11,074 nucleotides of DNA. Source: Bacteroidales bacterium UBA1077. GTDB taxonomy: Bacteria; Bacteroidota; Bacteroidia; Bacteroidales; UBA932. A program made the position numbers and the translations under genes. Shown one piece after another: positions 1 through 5,878 of the stretch; within the stretch, counting starts at the first letter, position 1; each line of letters starts with the position of its first letter. The DNA lies in the NCBI GenBank assembly GCA_002314195.1, contig DCCQ01000023.1, positions 1-11,074 of the forward strand, written 5' to 3'. The notes beneath the pieces were generated by a model that was not told the origin of the DNA, ran no database searches, and was given only the letters and a program-made list of their open reading frames with translations.

Positions 1-378
1 GGACTCTACCGTGAACTCGAAGATGTCACCGGTCAAGGCCAGAGCAACATCCCGTTTTGGAAGCGGTGGGGCCACAGCAAGGAACTTGAATCCCTTGTCT
101 TTCCCCTCCCAGAGCATCTGACGGGCAGGTTCCCATTCACCGGAAGTATTCTTGGTGAACTTGGTGTTGGTGTAGGAGTACCTGCTGTTCTCGCTATGGA
201 TGAAGAGGTCGAACTCCTTGAGGCTTTCCGTAGTGTAGGAACCCCTGGTCTGTGGGGCCACCTCAGGATTGACCCTTACCACCGGATCGAAGGGCGTCTC
301 TGGAGCGGAGGCCTTGCTGCAGCCGATGGCGACTGCGGCAAGGGCTGCCAAAATGAATATGGAAGTGTTGATTCTCAT
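1..378 (-). CDS. Fimbrillin family lipoprotein, N-terminal part (cut by window edge)
   Basis: The ORF begins at an ATG on the minus strand (378) and stays open to the left edge, giving the first 126 residues. Residues 1-20 are a lipoprotein signal peptide: MRIN, then a hydrophobic run, ending in a lipobox AIGC with Cys20. Next come a QTRG motif (about residues 44-47), a segment SLKEFDLFIHSENS, and a W-x-P...QMLWEGKDKGFKFLAVAPP stretch. This order (TRG, 'eslk-F', aromatic 'sytn', 'mLW...F.ayaP') is typical of Bacteroidetes fimbrillins of the Mfa_like_1 kind, which form pilus subunits or tips on the outer surface. It lies 18 bp after the preceding fimbrillin gene on the same strand, so it is very likely co-transcribed. 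The C-terminal half is outside the window, so whether it is a major shaft or a tip subunit cannot be decided. Confidence 0.8.
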   Translation of the reverse strand, partial: MRINTSIFILAALAAVAIGCSKASAPETPFDPVVRVNPEVAPQTRGSYTTESLKEFDLFIHSENSRYSYTNTKFTKNTSGEWEPARQMLWEGKDKGFKFLAVAPPLPKRDVALALTGDIFEFTVES

Positions 379-396
379 GATTGATCCTGTGTTAGA

Positions 397-1314
397 TTAG
401 TCAAGAGCCTCGCCACCTTCAATGGTCTCGCCATCGACCCAATTGTTGATCTTCACCGTGCCAAGATCAATCTGATCACGTCCTACAATGAGATTAATTG
501 TCGTTACCTTGCCAGACTCAAACTTGAAATCAGTGCCGCGAGTGTAGGTGTATCCTTTGCTGCTGCCCTCACTCTTCACAGTGATCACAATGGTGTTGAC
601 ACCACTCTGAGGAATTAATATTGACTCGAACGACTCATCTTTCTTTATCATCGGAACAGCAAGCGCGGACTCGCGATCAGTTCCTGCCGTTACCGTTTTG
701 GTCAAGTAGTTGACCTTGGCTGTGGTGGCCACATTCTTGAATTCAACTTTCTCAACAACCTTTCCCACGACATCCCACTGGTTACGGAAATCAAGATTCA
801 CCTTCACCTTCGCCATCACGTGATCGAAAGTAAGATTGACCGGATTATCGCTCGCAATTTTGCCGGAGAACTCAGTGGCGATGAGAAGGTCACTTGCTTC
901 CTGATCAGCGACGTTCAAGTTGTAATCCGCTGAAGTGAGATCCGCGACTGACGAGGCATCCTTCGGGTAGACTCCAATAAAGAAATGCTCATCGACCATA
1001 TTCTTCCAGAGCATCTGAGGAGTCGCCACCCATTTCGAACCGGTTTCCAACTTGTTTATAGAGTTATCCACCACTCTGTCAGCGGCTGCCGGAGCGGCAT
1101 TCTTGTCACCTGTCCAGGCATAGACGCTGATCTCGTCACCGACCTCGAAGACCTGATTGCCCTCACCGTCCGCGGTGACACGTGACATCCCACCGATGTT
1201 GGTGGAAACGGAGATGTATTCCGGCTTCTGAGACTCGCTGCGTTCCTTGTTGCAGCTTGGCAAAGCCATTGCCACGGCTCCCACGAGGGCAAGATAAAGA
1301 ACTGATTTTTTCAT
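397..1314 (-). CDS. Fimbrillin family lipoprotein (Mfa_like_1 type)
   Basis: This complete 305-residue protein starts MKKSVLYLAL and has a lipobox LPSC with Cys21, so it should be exported and lipidated. Fimbrillin hallmarks follow in order: MSRVTADG (43-50), FEVGDEISVYAW (56-67), a QMLWKN...FFIGVYP segment (100-117), SDLLIA (141-146), LTFDHVMAKVKVNL (161-174), SILIPQSG (231-238), and a C-terminal FESGKVTTINLIV...I.NWVDGE (265-296). In characterised Porphyromonas relatives, such precursors are lipidated, moved to the outer membrane, proteolytically trimmed and polymerised by strand exchange; applying that here is inference. The gene follows the Mfa2-like gene after a 117-bp gap with a likely internal promoter and an 18-bp-phased repeat, so it may be expressed partly on its own. 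A second fimbrillin follows 18 bp downstream. The family assignment is strong; its role as main or minor subunit is not known. Confidence 0.88.
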   Translation of the reverse strand: MKKSVLYLALVGAVAMALPSCNKERSESQKPEYISVSTNIGGMSRVTADGEGNQVFEVGDEISVYAWTGDKNAAPAAADRVVDNSINKLETGSKWVATPQMLWKNMVDEHFFIGVYPKDASSVADLTSADYNLNVADQEASDLLIATEFSGKIASDNPVNLTFDHVMAKVKVNLDFRNQWDVVGKVVEKVEFKNVATTAKVNYLTKTVTAGTDRESALAVPMIKKDESFESILIPQSGVNTIVITVKSEGSSKGYTYTRGTDFKFESGKVTTINLIVGRDQIDLGTVKINNWVDGETIEGGEALD

Positions 1315-1339
1315 GTTGTTTGTGTTTTATTTTAATTAC

Positions 1340-1386
1340 TAATATTCAATAATATTTTAATATTCAATAGAAACTTAATATTCAAT
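1340..1386. repeat. Three direct copies of TAATATTCAAT at exact 18-bp spacing
   Basis: Identical 11-mers lie at 1340-1350, 1358-1368 and 1376-1386; on the minus strand they read ATTGAATATTA. All three start 18 bp apart. They overlap the predicted fimbrillin promoter: one copy sits mainly in the -33/-7 spacer, one at the expected start site, and one in the leader. They could be regulator binding sites or control local DNA shape. The core is AT-rich, so some copies could arise by chance, but perfect identity with even spacing is unlikely to. Confidence 0.75.
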
Positions 1387-1400
1387 GGCATATTGCCAAA
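1370..1400 (-). promoter_or_regulatory. Probable internal promoter for the fimbrillin genes
   Basis: On the minus strand, TTTG (plus positions 1397-1400) is followed after exactly 19 bp by TAAGTTTC (1370-1377). This matches the Bacteroidetes pattern TTTG-N19/20-TAnnTTTG except for the last base of the -7 box. Transcription would start near 1363, about 50 nt before the fimbrillin ATG at 1314. It would allow subunit genes to be expressed apart from the upstream barrel and Mfa2-like genes. Confidence 0.5.
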
Positions 1401-1431
1401 TAAGTCAGTCATTCCGGTTTGGTCGCCATGG

Positions 1432-2325
1432 CTATTCGTCCGGGTTCAGAATCTCTCCGTTGACCACCCATCCTTCGGTCCAGTCATTGATCTTGTAGGG
1501 ATAGACGATCATGTTCGCCCGCATCTCGCTGTACTTCATCGTGAGTATGTACTTTCCCGACGGACGCATTGGCGGAGCAAGAATGGTGCATTCGAGTACA
1601 TTCCCTCCGGTAAGTGTTATTGCAAGGTATATTATCGTCGCCTCGCTTCTTCCGGTCGAAGGCATCAGCCGCAAGACCGGAGTGGAGATGACGCCACCGT
1701 CCTCATGTGCCTGAGGAAACGTGATGGACCGGACCTCCTCATCCGTGGCCAAGCCGTACAGACCATCGGAATCCTTTCTGGCCGGATACACTCCCGAAGC
1801 GTTGGACCGTACCGTAGCCTTGACGCTTGTACCGGCAGGCGCGCCTGATATCTTCAAAGAGAGTTCGGACAGGACACGACGGATCTCGGAATTGACAATC
1901 TTGCTCTTGTCGTCCTCAACGACCACCTCGTTCACTCCGTAAAGGGCATGTGACGGGGAGGCCAACGGATCCTCAAGTCCGAAAATGAGGTCTTGGGCGA
2001 CTGTCGGACTCTCTGCCCATGTGAAAGGCTCCACAAGATTCACAGCCGTGACAAAAAGGTAGCGGCCCGGATCCAGAAAGAAGCGCTGGAGAGCAAGTTC
2101 CGAGGCGGAGTGGCAGGCATGGCTGCCCACCAGGCTTCCTCCGTCATTGAATATCCACAGTTTTGTGTCGCCTATCGTCACCTCACCCTTGTCAGCCTTA
2201 TCGGCAAAACTCAATGCCACGCTGACACTGCCGTTCTCATCAGTGTGAAACTTTCCGCAGGAGGAAAGATAGATCGCGGCCATGAAAAGCGCGGTCACAA
2301 TAAATATGTTTTCTTTGATTGTCAT
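1432..2325 (-). CDS. Mfa2/FimB-like fimbrial accessory lipoprotein
   Basis: The reading frame is open from 2472, but the likely start is the ATG at 2325. It gives a clean lipoprotein signal peptide (MTIKENIFIV..., lipobox YLSSC with Cys23) and a 16-bp gap from the upstream gene, whereas an upstream start would overlap it. The mature 297-residue protein has the Mfa2/FimB pattern: a beta-strand TKLWIFNDGGSLV (54-66), then LDPGRYLFVTAVNL (84-97), a basic/hydrophobic stretch EIRRVLSELSLKI (147-159), and a C-terminal INDWTEGWVVNGE (279-291). In Porphyromonas, FimB and Mfa2 anchor the pilus to the outer membrane and limit its length. The gene precedes the fimbrillins in the same operon, as expected for a fimbrial locus. 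Anchor function is inferred from family and context; related minor-subunit roles are possible. Confidence 0.75.
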   Translation of the reverse strand: MTIKENIFIVTALFMAAIYLSSCGKFHTDENGSVSVALSFADKADKGEVTIGDTKLWIFNDGGSLVGSHACHSASELALQRFFLDPGRYLFVTAVNLVEPFTWAESPTVAQDLIFGLEDPLASPSHALYGVNEVVVEDDKSKIVNSEIRRVLSELSLKISGAPAGTSVKATVRSNASGVYPARKDSDGLYGLATDEEVRSITFPQAHEDGGVISTPVLRLMPSTGRSEATIIYLAITLTGGNVLECTILAPPMRPSGKYILTMKYSEMRANMIVYPYKINDWTEGWVVNGEILNPDE

Positions 2326-2341
2326 CTTCTTATCTGTAAAG

Positions 2342-3094
2342 TTACTCTGCCACGCCTGTCCGACGACCCTGTTTCCCGGCACCGAATCTGACACCGAACC
2401 TGACACCGTTCTCCCATAGCATGTCAAGGCTGTGCTGATGCTCCGGCATCCCGTCAAGCCTCTTGCCGGCAAGGCATGTCAGCCCGGAATACACAGAGAC
2501 TTCCAGATTCCTCTGGAAAGACCTTCTGATCAGGACACGTCCGCCGCCGCCGAAATTCCAGCAATGGTCTTTCTTCGCCACAGTCTCACCCGTGGCGATC
2601 ACACTGATGTCAGCCTTGGAAGACATTGCGGAAAAAGCCGGGGACAACTCCACAGCCCAAGGGCTGTCCTTTGTTCCGTTGAAAAAACCAAGAACATTCA
2701 CATTCACTCTGGCATCCATGCGGACAAAAGAGACAGAGCTCTTGAGTTCCGAATAATTCCATCCGGCAATATCGACAACCGGCGCCTCGTAGCGTATGCC
2801 GTCAAAGCCAAGCCAATATCCTCGCTCCACGCAGCATTCTCTGGCGGAAAGACCGGTCTGGCCCGCGGACACCGCGACCTCTGTAGAGACCACAGCTCCG
2901 AATCTCCGCCCTGCATAAGCGCCCAATCCCCACCCGGCCCTGGTCTTGTCGGAGCCGAAGGAAGAGAACGTGCCAAAACCAAACGGGACTTCGCCGCTGA
3001 TTCCGGCGAACCAACCTTGCCGGAGATCCTGTGCGGGAACCGAGAAAAGAGAAATAGCCAGCAAAGCGCAGCTGCAGACGAGGAAGCGTTTCAT
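2342..3094 (-). CDS. Outer-membrane beta-barrel protein of the fimbrial operon
   Basis: The likely start is the ATG at 3094, giving 250 residues; an in-frame TTG just upstream is a weaker candidate. Residues 1-21 form a Sec signal peptide (MKRFLV..., hydrophobic core, SVPA before Gln22), with no lipobox cysteine in the cleavage position. The rest consists of alternating, glycine- and aromatic-rich segments such as GWFAGISGEVPFGFGTF, GWGLGAYAGRRFG and NFGGGGRVLIRRSF, and the protein ends VRFGVRFGAG plus a short basic tail. This is the pattern of a small outer-membrane beta-barrel. It is the first gene after the operon promoter and is followed 16 bp later by the Mfa2-like gene. Bacteroidales fimbrial loci often start with such barrel or periplasmic proteins (for example DUF3575-type), but I cannot assign a family. 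An assembly or surface-anchoring role is inference from position. Confidence 0.7.
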   Translation of the reverse strand: MKRFLVCSCALLAISLFSVPAQDLRQGWFAGISGEVPFGFGTFSSFGSDKTRAGWGLGAYAGRRFGAVVSTEVAVSAGQTGLSARECCVERGYWLGFDGIRYEAPVVDIAGWNYSELKSSVSFVRMDARVNVNVLGFFNGTKDSPWAVELSPAFSAMSSKADISVIATGETVAKKDHCWNFGGGGRVLIRRSFQRNLEVSVYSGLTCLAGKRLDGMPEHQHSLDMLWENGVRFGVRFGAGKQGRRTGVAE

Positions 3095-3167
3095 CAAATA
3101 TTACAAGTTTTTAAGAGATTGATTCACTGCCGATGAAGCACACCATCAGTGAAATATTCAAATTATA

Positions 3168-3198
3168 CAAAGGTAAGGTCAATTCCCTCTTAAAGCAA
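3168..3198 (-). promoter_or_regulatory. Predicted promoter of the fimbrial operon
   Basis: On the minus strand, TACCTTTG (plus 3168-3175) is a perfect TAnnTTTG -7 box. A TTGC (3195-3198) lies 19 bp upstream as a partial -33 element. Transcription would start near 3161, leaving a leader of about 67 nt before the ATG at 3094. An 8-bp inverted repeat (TTTAAGAG at 3110-3117, CTCTTAAA at 3187-3194) flanks the -7 box; it is short and may be chance. Confidence 0.65.
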
Positions 3199-3250
3199 GT
3201 GTTTTGGTCGACCTTTTGTTCCCCTGACGCGAAGTCCGCCGAAAAATCGC

Positions 3251-3285
3251 GTTCCTTTAACGAGAGGCATGTTTCTTTAACGAGA
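3251..3285. repeat. Two direct copies of GTTYCTTTAACGAGA, 20 bp apart
   Basis: GTTCCTTTAACGAGA (3251-3265) and GTTTCTTTAACGAGA (3271-3285) differ at one base in 15 and start exactly 20 bp apart, close to two helical turns. They lie about 90-125 bp upstream of the predicted fimbrial operon start site, a reasonable place for an activator to bind. No function is known to me. Confidence 0.65.
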
Positions 3286-3421
3286 ACACCACTGAAACAA
3301 GTCATTGAATATATGCACATTTCCGACACAGACTCCATTTCATTCCACAGGTAATGCCGCCAACCGGGGAAAACCGCCTGTCCCCACCCGCATTTCCAAA
3401 GACTCATGCGCCACGTCAAGG

Positions 3422-3475
3422 CGTGTCAGTTGCTTTACAGCTTTGCCAATACGTACTTCTTCGGAGGCTTACCTT
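3422..3475. repeat. 54-nt dispersed repeat, copy A
   Basis: This stretch matches 3756-3809 in the same orientation at 43 of 54 positions with no gaps. The best conserved part is TTCTTCGGAG followed by RCTTAC. Translated on the plus strand, both copies read VALxLCQ...LRRLT without stops. It may be one unit of an interspersed repeat family; nothing identifies it as a gene. Confidence 0.6.
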
Positions 3476-3687
3476 ATGCTTTTCAAAGCACGGACACGGA
3501 GATGTGCTTCTGACAGCCTCCAGAGGCAGATTGTTGTGGCTGCCCCCCCTTGTTAGGGAATAGGGTCAGGCACACGAATCAGCCTCTCAACCCACCTCAA
3601 GGCATCCACCCGTGCCTGTGGGTTGCAAACAGCCGGCCTCAATAGGCTCTGCGACCGGTGAACAAGAATATGACTTTGATTTTTCGG

Positions 3688-3695
3688 CAAAGTTA
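3688..3695 (-). promoter_or_regulatory. Isolated minus-strand -7 box (TAACTTTG)
   Basis: The minus strand reads TATAACTTTGCCG here, a perfect TAnnTTTG. No good TTTG lies 19-20 bp upstream. If active, it would transcribe the hairpin-rich 3680-3200 region toward the fimbrial operon. Confidence 0.35.
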
Positions 3696-3755
3696 TATCA
3701 CACTAGCATCAACTAACAGTCATGCCTTGTCGGATGCTAACACTGACATCCCACT

Positions 3756-3809
3756 CGTGCCAGTTGCATTGCATCTTTGTCAATTTGCATTTCTTCGGAG
3801 ACTTACGTT
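3756..3809. repeat. 54-nt dispersed repeat, copy B
   Basis: This is the second copy of the repeat at 3422-3475, 334 bp away and 80% identical. It lies just before the terminator that closes the receptor operon. On the minus strand the frame matching copy A has a TGA where copy A has TGG, so a conserved minus-strand peptide is unlikely. Confidence 0.6.
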
Positions 3810-3829
3810 CATGCCGAGCATACTACCAC

Positions 3830-3870
3830 AAAAAAAAGGCGGCTGCTTGTGCGCGCAGTCGCCTTTTTTT
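3830..3870. terminator. Bidirectional intrinsic terminator after the receptor operon
   Basis: GGCGGCTGC (3838-3846) pairs with GCAGTCGCC (3855-3863) over 9 bp, including one G-T pair, around an 8-nt loop. The stem is flanked by eight A (3830-3837) and seven T (3864-3870), so it can terminate in both directions. It begins 17 bp beyond the stop codon of the 657-residue lipoprotein gene and clearly ends that minus-strand operon. Confidence 0.9.
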
Positions 3871-3887
3871 GATATTGCCTCGTATGA

Positions 3888-5861
3888 TTATTTCTTCTTA
3901 CCCTCTAACACAAGGTCATCAACACGAGCATTCTGAGCATTCGGATTTGTTATTGTGATCGTGAATGATTTTACTCCAGAAGGTACGGCAAGGGTGAACT
4001 CCTTGCCTTTGACAGTAGCGGTTGCGGTCACACCATCAGAACATGTGACTGTGAGGTAATCCTTATTACATTTATAAGAGAATTTCAAATCACCCGTCTT
4101 TCCCTTCAAATCAGATATCTTAATGGCAAGAGAACCCTTGTTCTTGCCTACTAAGATTTCCGGGGTGACACCACCAGCCAAAGCTTCCGCATAAATTTTA
4201 GTACCGTTTCCAGTACAAGTGTAAGGATCTTTAGGCACATCATTAGCCTTGTAAGAACTCCAATCCTCAGACCAGATTGTCTCATACTCTGGCTCCGGTT
4301 CAGAGCTGCCAGCCACATGGCTAACATAATAACCACTTACCATCTGAGCTGCTTTTTTGTACTCGCCCCTCTTGCCTATGACCGTAAGGATGTCACCGAC
4401 CTTCAAGCCGATCTTCTCGATAGCAAGGCCACCTTCCGCAGGTTTCATACGGAATATATACAAAGAATTGCCCTCGTCATCAGAGATTGTCAAAGTGGCA
4501 TTCTTGTAAGGAGCGCTGATTTCTTTGATGTTGGTGATTTTACCAATAACAATATAGTCAACATCAGAAACTTCATGCTCAAGGAACTCTTTGATTGTCG
4601 CTGGTGTGTAGTGGATATGAGACTCGTAGACACCATTGATCATGCGGGCGGAACCGTTATTATCACCTCGCTGACCAATGACGGTGAGTTTGTCGCCCAC
4701 ACCTATGTTCAAATCTGTGATTTTCTTACCCTCGGATGGTTTCATTCTGTAAACAAAGACAGAATTACCAAGAGGATCAGAAAGAGTGACGCCAGCATTG
4801 CCATACTTCTCATCAACCGAGATATTTGTGACAGTTCCTGTAAGGCGGTACTGTGCTGGGCTGACGGCAGCAGCAAGGAATTCACTTACCGATACAGTAA
4901 GGATAGATCCTTTCTGATCAAGTGTGGTCTGAGCAGTATAGGTCTTAGTACCAGAAACAGTGTTGAATGTGAGGTCCGCGGTGCGGTCGCCGAGAGCGTT
5001 GGCGGAAACATTGAAAGTTACAACGCCACTATTGCCCGAAGTCTCAACAGAAGTAACAGAAAGCCAAGATTGCGCATCGGCAGGAACGTTCACTGAAAGG
5101 CTGGTGCCTTTGCAGGTCAGATAAGCCTTAACAACACCACCTTCAAGCGCCAAAGGCTCCGTATAACGGACAAATTCTTCCGCATTTGAACCCTTTACAG
5201 TTACAGAATCAACCTTAATGAGTGACTTCTCTATGCTTATGACACTCACATCCACGAGTTCTACGGTTTCATTGTAAGTCGTCCTCGGACCTTCAACGGT
5301 AACGACATCACCTATCTCAATGCCGAGGCTAAGAAAGTTCTTTGCATTGCCACCGGCATCAAGTGTTCCATAGACATAAGCCTCACCTGTACCATCATCA
5401 ATGTACATGTTGCCATAGGTGGTGTTAACGATTTTCGTGACTGTTCCCTTAATACGATAAGACTTGCCATCCTCTCCTTCCTCATTGAACTTTTTACAGG
5501 AAATGATAGGGAGCTCTACTTTCTCTGTCATTTGAATGACATTAATCACCTGAGACTCCTCACGGCAATTGATGTAAAGTTCTGCCGTAAGCGTCGAGGT
5601 TGCGGCTCCGGCCTTAAAGGTAACTTCCGTCTCTCCATCCAAGCCGGAATCAGGTGTGACCTCCAACCATTCCGGGATATCACCAAAAGACCAAGCGTAC
5701 CTGGCACGGACAGTAATCGTCTGGGTACCACCTTCGGCAGGAAGGGCGATGTAAGATGATGACACCCTTAATCCATCAAGATGGGTTTCAATGTCATCTT
5801 CGCAGCCCACAGCGAAAGTCAAAGCGGCGACAAGGGCGGTGAAAATATACTTGAGTTTCAT
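3888..5861 (-). CDS. Surface lipoprotein with BACON and OB-fold-like domains
   Basis: This 657-residue protein starts MKLKYIF and has a lipobox AVGC with Cys20 followed by the acidic residues EDD, which may favour surface display in Bacteroidetes. Domains seen by pattern are: BACON-like (about 31-112, with GGTQTITV and PEWLEVTPDSG), OB-fold-like (116-210, YRIKGTVTKI...GDVVTVEGP), a second BACON-like module (216-317, SWLSVT...LDQKG), two closely related OB-fold-like modules in tandem (320-418 and 419-517, each with TNI, RMKP, VGD.LTVIG and RG), and a C-terminal beta-rich domain (527-657). BACON domains are linked to carbohydrate or mucin binding; OB folds bind nucleic acids or sugars. The gene lies 17 bp after the TonB-dependent transporter gene, in the place a SusD would occupy, so a substrate-capturing partner role is likely. 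No catalytic motif was found and the ligand is unknown. Confidence 0.8.
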   Translation of the reverse strand: MKLKYIFTALVAALTFAVGCEDDIETHLDGLRVSSSYIALPAEGGTQTITVRARYAWSFGDIPEWLEVTPDSGLDGETEVTFKAGAATSTLTAELYINCREESQVINVIQMTEKVELPIISCKKFNEEGEDGKSYRIKGTVTKIVNTTYGNMYIDDGTGEAYVYGTLDAGGNAKNFLSLGIEIGDVVTVEGPRTTYNETVELVDVSVISIEKSLIKVDSVTVKGSNAEEFVRYTEPLALEGGVVKAYLTCKGTSLSVNVPADAQSWLSVTSVETSGNSGVVTFNVSANALGDRTADLTFNTVSGTKTYTAQTTLDQKGSILTVSVSEFLAAAVSPAQYRLTGTVTNISVDEKYGNAGVTLSDPLGNSVFVYRMKPSEGKKITDLNIGVGDKLTVIGQRGDNNGSARMINGVYESHIHYTPATIKEFLEHEVSDVDYIVIGKITNIKEISAPYKNATLTISDDEGNSLYIFRMKPAEGGLAIEKIGLKVGDILTVIGKRGEYKKAAQMVSGYYVSHVAGSSEPEPEYETIWSEDWSSYKANDVPKDPYTCTGNGTKIYAEALAGGVTPEILVGKNKGSLAIKISDLKGKTGDLKFSYKCNKDYLTVTCSDGVTATATVKGKEFTLAVPSGVKSFTITITNPNAQNARVDDLVLEGKKK

Positions 5862-5878
5862 AGATTCTTAACATTAAA

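Larger units (their letters stand above)
3098..3887. other. 790-bp intergenic region without a convincing gene
   Basis: This stretch separates two minus-strand operons. From left to right it contains the fimbrial promoter (3168-3198), the GTTYCTTTAACGAGA pair (3251-3285), one copy of a 54-nt repeat (3422-3475), hairpin-rich sequence, a lone minus-strand TAnnTTTG box (3688-3695), the second repeat copy (3756-3809) and a terminator (3830-3870). Stems visible on inspection include CAGGCAC/GTGCCTG (3567-3573 with 3612-3618), CAGCC/GGCTG around 3514-3540, TGCTTT/AAAGCA near 3477-3490 and TAGCATC/GATGCTA (3704-3710 with 3733-3739). Short open frames exist on both strands, but none shows a signal peptide, recognisable domain or start context. 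It may hold a structured RNA or a decayed repeat element. Confidence 0.6.

Noticed and set aside
1425..1432. GCCATGGC palindrome at the end of the Mfa2-like gene
   Set aside because: An 8-bp palindrome without a T-run or conserved context is expected by chance.
2432..3136. Long plus-strand open frame (234 codons) opposite the barrel gene
   Set aside because: It is antisense to a gene with a clear signal peptide and beta-barrel pattern, and its translation shows no domain or export signal.
3110..3194. Possible invertible promoter flanked by TTTAAGAG / CTCTTAAA
   Set aside because: The inverted repeat is only 8 bp in AT-rich DNA, much shorter than usual Bacteroidales inversion sites, and no recombinase gene is in the window.
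3111..3419. 102-codon minus-strand open frame upstream of the barrel gene
   Set aside because: It runs across the predicted operon promoter and the phased repeat, and has no signal peptide, domain or plausible start.
4317..5096. Plus-strand open frame of 259 codons opposite the BACON/OB lipoprotein gene
   Set aside because: It lies wholly antisense to a well-supported gene; its translation shows no recognisable family.
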